Shown here piece by piece: positions 36,609 through 39,448 of a stretch of DNA of 39,448 nucleotides; within the stretch, counting starts at the first letter, position 1; every line of letters starts with the position of its first letter. Both the position numbers and the translations under genes were made by a program. The DNA lies in assembly GCF_001029435.1 (NCBI RefSeq), contig NZ_LDOV01000008.1, positions 1 to 39,448 of the forward strand, given 5' to 3'. The stretch is from Photobacterium aphoticum (GTDB lineage: Bacteria; Pseudomonadota; Gammaproteobacteria; Enterobacterales; Vibrionaceae). The notes beneath the pieces were generated by a model. The model made no database searches, was not told the DNA's origin, and saw nothing but the letters and a program-made list of their open reading frames with translations.

Positions 36609-37856
36609 TTAGCGGATCGGTGGGGCATACTGCAAGCCGCCATCTGTCCACAAGGCATTGAGGCCACGTTTAATTTCCAGCGGTGAACTCATGCCGACGG
36701 TACGTTCAAAGCTTTCGCCGTAGTTACCCACTTGCTTGATGATTTGATAACTCCAGTCATCACTTAGCCCTAAGCCTTTCCCTTTGGGGCCATCGTTACC
36801 AATGAGGCGACGGATGTTCGGATCATTCGACTTTTTCATGTCATCGACATTGTGTGACGAGACACCCAGCTCTTCCGCATTCACCATGGCGAACAGCGTC
36901 CACTTCACGATGTTGAACCATTGATCATCCCCCTGACGAACCACCGGGCCCAGCGGCTCTTTTGAGATGATTTCCGGCAGAACGATCGCGGTTGACGGAT
37001 CTTGCAGATTCAGGCGCAGGGCATACAAGCCCGATTGGTCGGTGGTGAGTACGTCACAGCGACCCGCTTCAAAGCCTTTTACGGTTTGTGCTGCCGTATC
37101 AAACACCACAGGGGTGTATTTCATTTCACGGAAGCGGAAATAGTCAGCCAGATTCAACTCGGTAGTGGTGCCGGACTGCACACACACGGCGGCGCCATCT
37201 AACTTGGTTGCACTGTCGATACCGAGGGATTTTTTCACCATGAAGCCTTGACCGTCATAATAGGTGACACCGGTGAAATTCAGGCCAAGGGCGGTATCGC
37301 GATGCAGGGTCCACGTTGTGTTGCGCGACAGCACATCAATCTCACCGGATTGCAGGGCGGTAAAGCGCTCTTTGGCAGTGAGGGGAATGTATTTCACTTT
37401 GGATTTATCGCCCAACACGGCAGCGGCGACGGCCTGGCAAAACTCAACATCTAAGCCTTCCCATTCCCCTTTTTCATTGGGGTTAGAGAAGCCCGGTAAA
37501 CCGGTGCTGACACCACATTGGACATACCCTTGTTTTTTGACTTTGGCTAACGTATCCGAAGAACTTGAGGACGATGATGGTGTGCTGCTGGTGGCGGCTG
37601 CCAGTTGTTTTTCCAAATCTGCCACTTTGGCTTCCAGTGCGGAGGCATCACCTGACATGTCACCTTCAGCGGTCGAGCCTGCTTGGGCAAGCTGTTGCTC
37701 CAAACTGCTGACTTTGGTCTGTAACTCTTGGATGAGGGCTTTGTCTTGGCTATTGCTGCTAGAACCACTGTCACAGCCGACTAAGAGCAGTGCGACAGCA
37801 GAGGCAACCAAAGAAGCGGTGAGTGTTTTTTTCGCCGTGAATTTTTGATTCATCAT
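36609..37856 (-). CDS. aapJ: Amino-acid ABC transporter binding protein, lipoprotein form
   Basis: 415 residues. A lipoprotein signal (LLLVGC, Cys28) is followed by Asp at +2, the inner-membrane retention signal of the Lol system. Then comes a Ser/Gln-rich and heptad-like spacer (about 36-92, LQTKVSSLEQQL and LEAKVADLEKQL) and a Ser-rich hinge. The family's AapJ/BztA domain follows: GYVQCGVSTGLPGF, EGLDVEFCQAVAAAVL, LSRNTTWTL. It binds acidic or polar L-amino acids in the periplasm and feeds AapQMP. Most AapJ proteins are soluble with a cleaved signal; the lipid anchor and spacer are unusual. Adjacent ATG codons at 37856 and 37853 both follow AGGA; the extension to 37874 is not supported. First gene of the operon. 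Confidence 0.94.
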   Translation of the reverse strand: MMNQKFTAKKTLTASLVASAVALLLVGCDSGSSSNSQDKALIQELQTKVSSLEQQLAQAGSTAEGDMSGDASALEAKVADLEKQLAAATSSTPSSSSSSSDTLAKVKKQGYVQCGVSTGLPGFSNPNEKGEWEGLDVEFCQAVAAAVLGDKSKVKYIPLTAKERFTALQSGEIDVLSRNTTWTLHRDTALGLNFTGVTYYDGQGFMVKKSLGIDSATKLDGAAVCVQSGTTTELNLADYFRFREMKYTPVVFDTAAQTVKGFEAGRCDVLTTDQSGLYALRLNLQDPSTAIVLPEIISKEPLGPVVRQGDDQWFNIVKWTLFAMVNAEELGVSSHNVDDMKKSNDPNIRRLIGNDGPKGKGLGLSDDWSYQIIKQVGNYGESFERTVGMSSPLEIKRGLNALWTDGGLQYAPPIR

Positions 37857-38175
37857 TACGTCCTGTCCTTCCATATCAAAAAAGTGGCCTGAACTGAGTC
37901 GGCCTAATGGGGTGGCCAGATTGGCATCATAAAGCGAGACAATTTAACTGTTTGTTTTCTGTCAATATTGAGTATAGAAACAGATTTCAATACGTCTAGG
38001 GAATAACGGAAGGTGTTTTAGATGGCGATATGGGTTGAGGGGATTTTTGTTGTATTTCGTTGCGCATCAAGCACGGTGCCATGTGCTTAATGCGCAGAAA
38101 AGTGCAAGGGTCTGTTCTTGTTTACGGCTAATTTTACAGCAGTCGTTTACTGGCGGGTATCAATACCGGGAGTGA
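37857..38175. other. aap operon promoter region
   Basis: 319 nt upstream of aapJ. A TTGACA reads on the minus strand around 37955-37965, but the sequence 16-18 nt downstream (ATTGTC) is not a -10. A TATACT about 12 nt before it lacks a -35. No sigma54-type GG-N10-GC site was found. Confidence 0.5.
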
Positions 38176-39150
38176 TTAACTGGCGTTGTTGACACAGGCG
38201 GTATACAGCAGTGCGCGAGGGCGGTATTCATCTGCTCGGCCATTACGCACATTCAAGGCTTGAATTTCACCGGAGTAATGGCTGATGGAATCCGTCCAGT
38301 AGCTGTAGGTGATAGGCCAATGATTACGGAGTAAAAAGCGTTGGCCGTAGGTCTGCAAATGTTTCAATTCATCAAACGAAGGCAGGCGCAGCCCGTAACG
38401 TTGACACCACTGTTTAGCATCCACTAACGGTACGCGTGACCAATATTGATCGAACTCTTTCACAAAGGCTGGTGGCATGGCTTGTGTGGATTGAATGTTT
38501 CTCGGTAAGTAGAAATTCAGGTTATCAAACGTAAAGGAGTACACCGCAGCATCCAGCACCGTGCGGTGAGCAATTAAGGTTTTAATGCTGGACGGCAACG
38601 CTTCTTGCGACGAAGGGTGAGAGGCTTTCACTTCCGGGTAAGTCTGTGCGCTATCGGTTAACGCTAAACGTGTGGCAGCAAGCTGTTGTTCTGCGGACAG
38701 CGGTTGACGGGCCTTTTGTGGATTGATTGGCAAGGACGCAGTGTCAGAGCTGCTTGCTTGGTGTCGAATAAAGGCGTTAGTGATCCCTTGTTCGATGAGT
38801 TTGGCTTTGGTTTGTTGTGCCAAAGTGTAGCGGTCGAGAGGACCAATCAGACAGCGATAGTGATCACCGTCTTTGTATAAATAGTGCTGTTTGGGGAAAG
38901 ACTGCTGCAAAATGCGTAAAAAAGCGGTATCAGGCAGTGCTTTGCTGTAATTACATTGTACCCAAAATTGTCCTTGTTCATTGTTCGGCTTACGTCCCCA
39001 TAAACCTTGTCCGATGTCGCAATGGCTATTTAGCATCGTCCAACCTGACGGGTGAGTAGAGGTTGAGCAGGTGGGGTGCTCAGCAGCAAGACCTGGCGTG
39101 GCAATCAGTAACAAACCAGCCAGTGTAAGAGGGGGGAATGCGTGGAACAT
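38176..39150 (-). CDS. Secreted SPOR-domain protein with C-terminal lectin/FGE-like region
   Basis: 324 residues. Signal peptide MFHAFPPLTLAGLLLIATPG to about residue 23. A SPOR-like peptidoglycan-binding domain (about 61-130; QFWVQCNYSK to GITNAFIR) is followed by a linker, then a C-terminal region (about 240-324) with WCQRYGLRLPSFDEL, YWTDS and ALLYTAC, which recalls the formylglycine-generating-enzyme/DUF1566 fold. Cys28, 44, 66 and 100 could form disulphides. The combination was not matched to a known family. A weak GAG precedes the ATG at 39150; the upstream TTG extension to 39198 is unlikely. No operon partner is visible; the aap operon lies downstream in the same direction. Confidence 0.75.
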   Translation of the reverse strand: MFHAFPPLTLAGLLLIATPGLAAEHPTCSTSTHPSGWTMLNSHCDIGQGLWGRKPNNEQGQFWVQCNYSKALPDTAFLRILQQSFPKQHYLYKDGDHYRCLIGPLDRYTLAQQTKAKLIEQGITNAFIRHQASSSDTASLPINPQKARQPLSAEQQLAATRLALTDSAQTYPEVKASHPSSQEALPSSIKTLIAHRTVLDAAVYSFTFDNLNFYLPRNIQSTQAMPPAFVKEFDQYWSRVPLVDAKQWCQRYGLRLPSFDELKHLQTYGQRFLLRNHWPITYSYWTDSISHYSGEIQALNVRNGRADEYRPRALLYTACVNNAS

Positions 39151-39386
39151 GAACGGGTACTCTATCGGGGGTGTTAAAGGGTGACAATGAGAACACAAAA
39201 TAAGTCATAAAAATGTGAAAGTCTGCCGCCTTGGATCACAAAAAATACATGAAGTACGTCGCATTTATAAAGTTGGCACTACAGTCTCTAGTTTGTTGAA
39301 AAAACGCGCAATAATTTAATTTTGTTTGATTTTTGTATGATGCGGGGTTGAATTGACCTGTTGTGCGATTTTTCTCAAAAAATCCC

Positions 39387-39415
39387 TTTACAGTGAAAAA
39401 TGAAATCCGTATTAT
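39387..39415 (+). promoter_or_regulatory. Promoter of the tRNA-Ser gene
   Basis: TTTACA (39387-39392), a 17-nt spacer and TATTAT (39410-39415), then TCGTCGC ahead of the tRNA. Near-consensus hexamers, ideal spacing and a GC-rich discriminator are typical of stable-RNA promoters. Confidence 0.88.
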
Positions 39416-39428
39416 TCGTCGCACTTAC

Positions 39429-39448
39429 GGAGAGATGGCTGAGTGGTT
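39429..39448 (+). tRNA. tRNA-Ser, 5' end only (runs off window)
   Basis: The last 20 bases, GGAGAGATGGCTGAGTGGTT, are the 5' acceptor and D-arm of a class II tRNA. The sequence resembles bacterial tRNA-Ser, but the anticodon is outside the window and tRNA-Leu cannot be fully excluded. Confidence 0.75.

Overview
The window looks like a chromosomal segment of a marine or halophilic gammaproteobacterium, most likely a member of the Vibrionaceae. The grounds are the E. coli-like tRNA-Gly/tRNA-Cys pair, the yccT-rlmI-acyP-tusE-yccA neighbourhood in the E. coli order, a large secreted multidomain chitinase, an Aap-type amino-acid ABC transporter and an arsJ/GAPDH arsenate locus. No integrase, transposase, phage gene or CRISPR array was seen. 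The genus is inferred, not proven.

Layout, left to right. 1-145: the 3' end of a tRNA-Gly, then a tRNA-Cys with its terminator. 239-8584: a membrane GGDEF protein with TPR-like repeats, asnA, a tightly coupled pair of exported proteins (a YwqK/MORN-repeat protein and a 742-residue lipoprotein of unknown function), and a tandem universal stress protein. 8872-8989: a second tRNA-Cys plus terminator, identical to the first over 118 bp. 9032-15636: a LysE/RhtB exporter, a 1420-residue lipoprotein with 17 copies of an Asp-rich thrombospondin-type-3-like unit encoded by 105-bp DNA repeats, and an alpha/beta hydrolase. 15740-19841: an arsenate locus in two transcription units, made of an ArsC-ArsR fusion plus a dual-specificity phosphatase, then GAPDH plus ArsJ. 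Similar AT-rich CATATATA elements sit in front of both units. 20029-23421: a HAD phosphatase with a small partner, alanine dehydrogenase, and a YkuD_2-type L,D-transpeptidase-like protein. 23953-27135: the chitinase. 27537-32915: yccT, rlmI, a chemotaxis receptor, acyP, tusE and yccA. 33223-37856: aapJQMP on the minus strand. 38176-39150: a SPOR-domain secreted protein. 39387-39448: a near-consensus promoter and the first 20 nt of a tRNA-Ser.

How the genes work together. In the arsenate locus, GAPDH can make 1-arseno-3-phosphoglycerate, which ArsJ exports. The fused ArsC domain keeps the three cysteines of thioredoxin-coupled arsenate reductases, but no As(III) efflux gene is present, so the fusion may act as a sensor or may serve a pump encoded elsewhere. 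The aap cluster encodes a binding protein, two permeases and an ATPase. Its binding protein is unusual: a lipoprotein with Asp at +2 and a predicted coiled-coil spacer, which suggests tethering to the inner membrane beside its own permease. The chitinase would supply amino sugars, and Ald could link alanine to pyruvate and ammonium. The least explained parts are the MORN/lipoprotein pair, the Asp-rich repeat lipoprotein, the ars-linked phosphatase, and the perfect duplication of the tRNA-Cys cassette.
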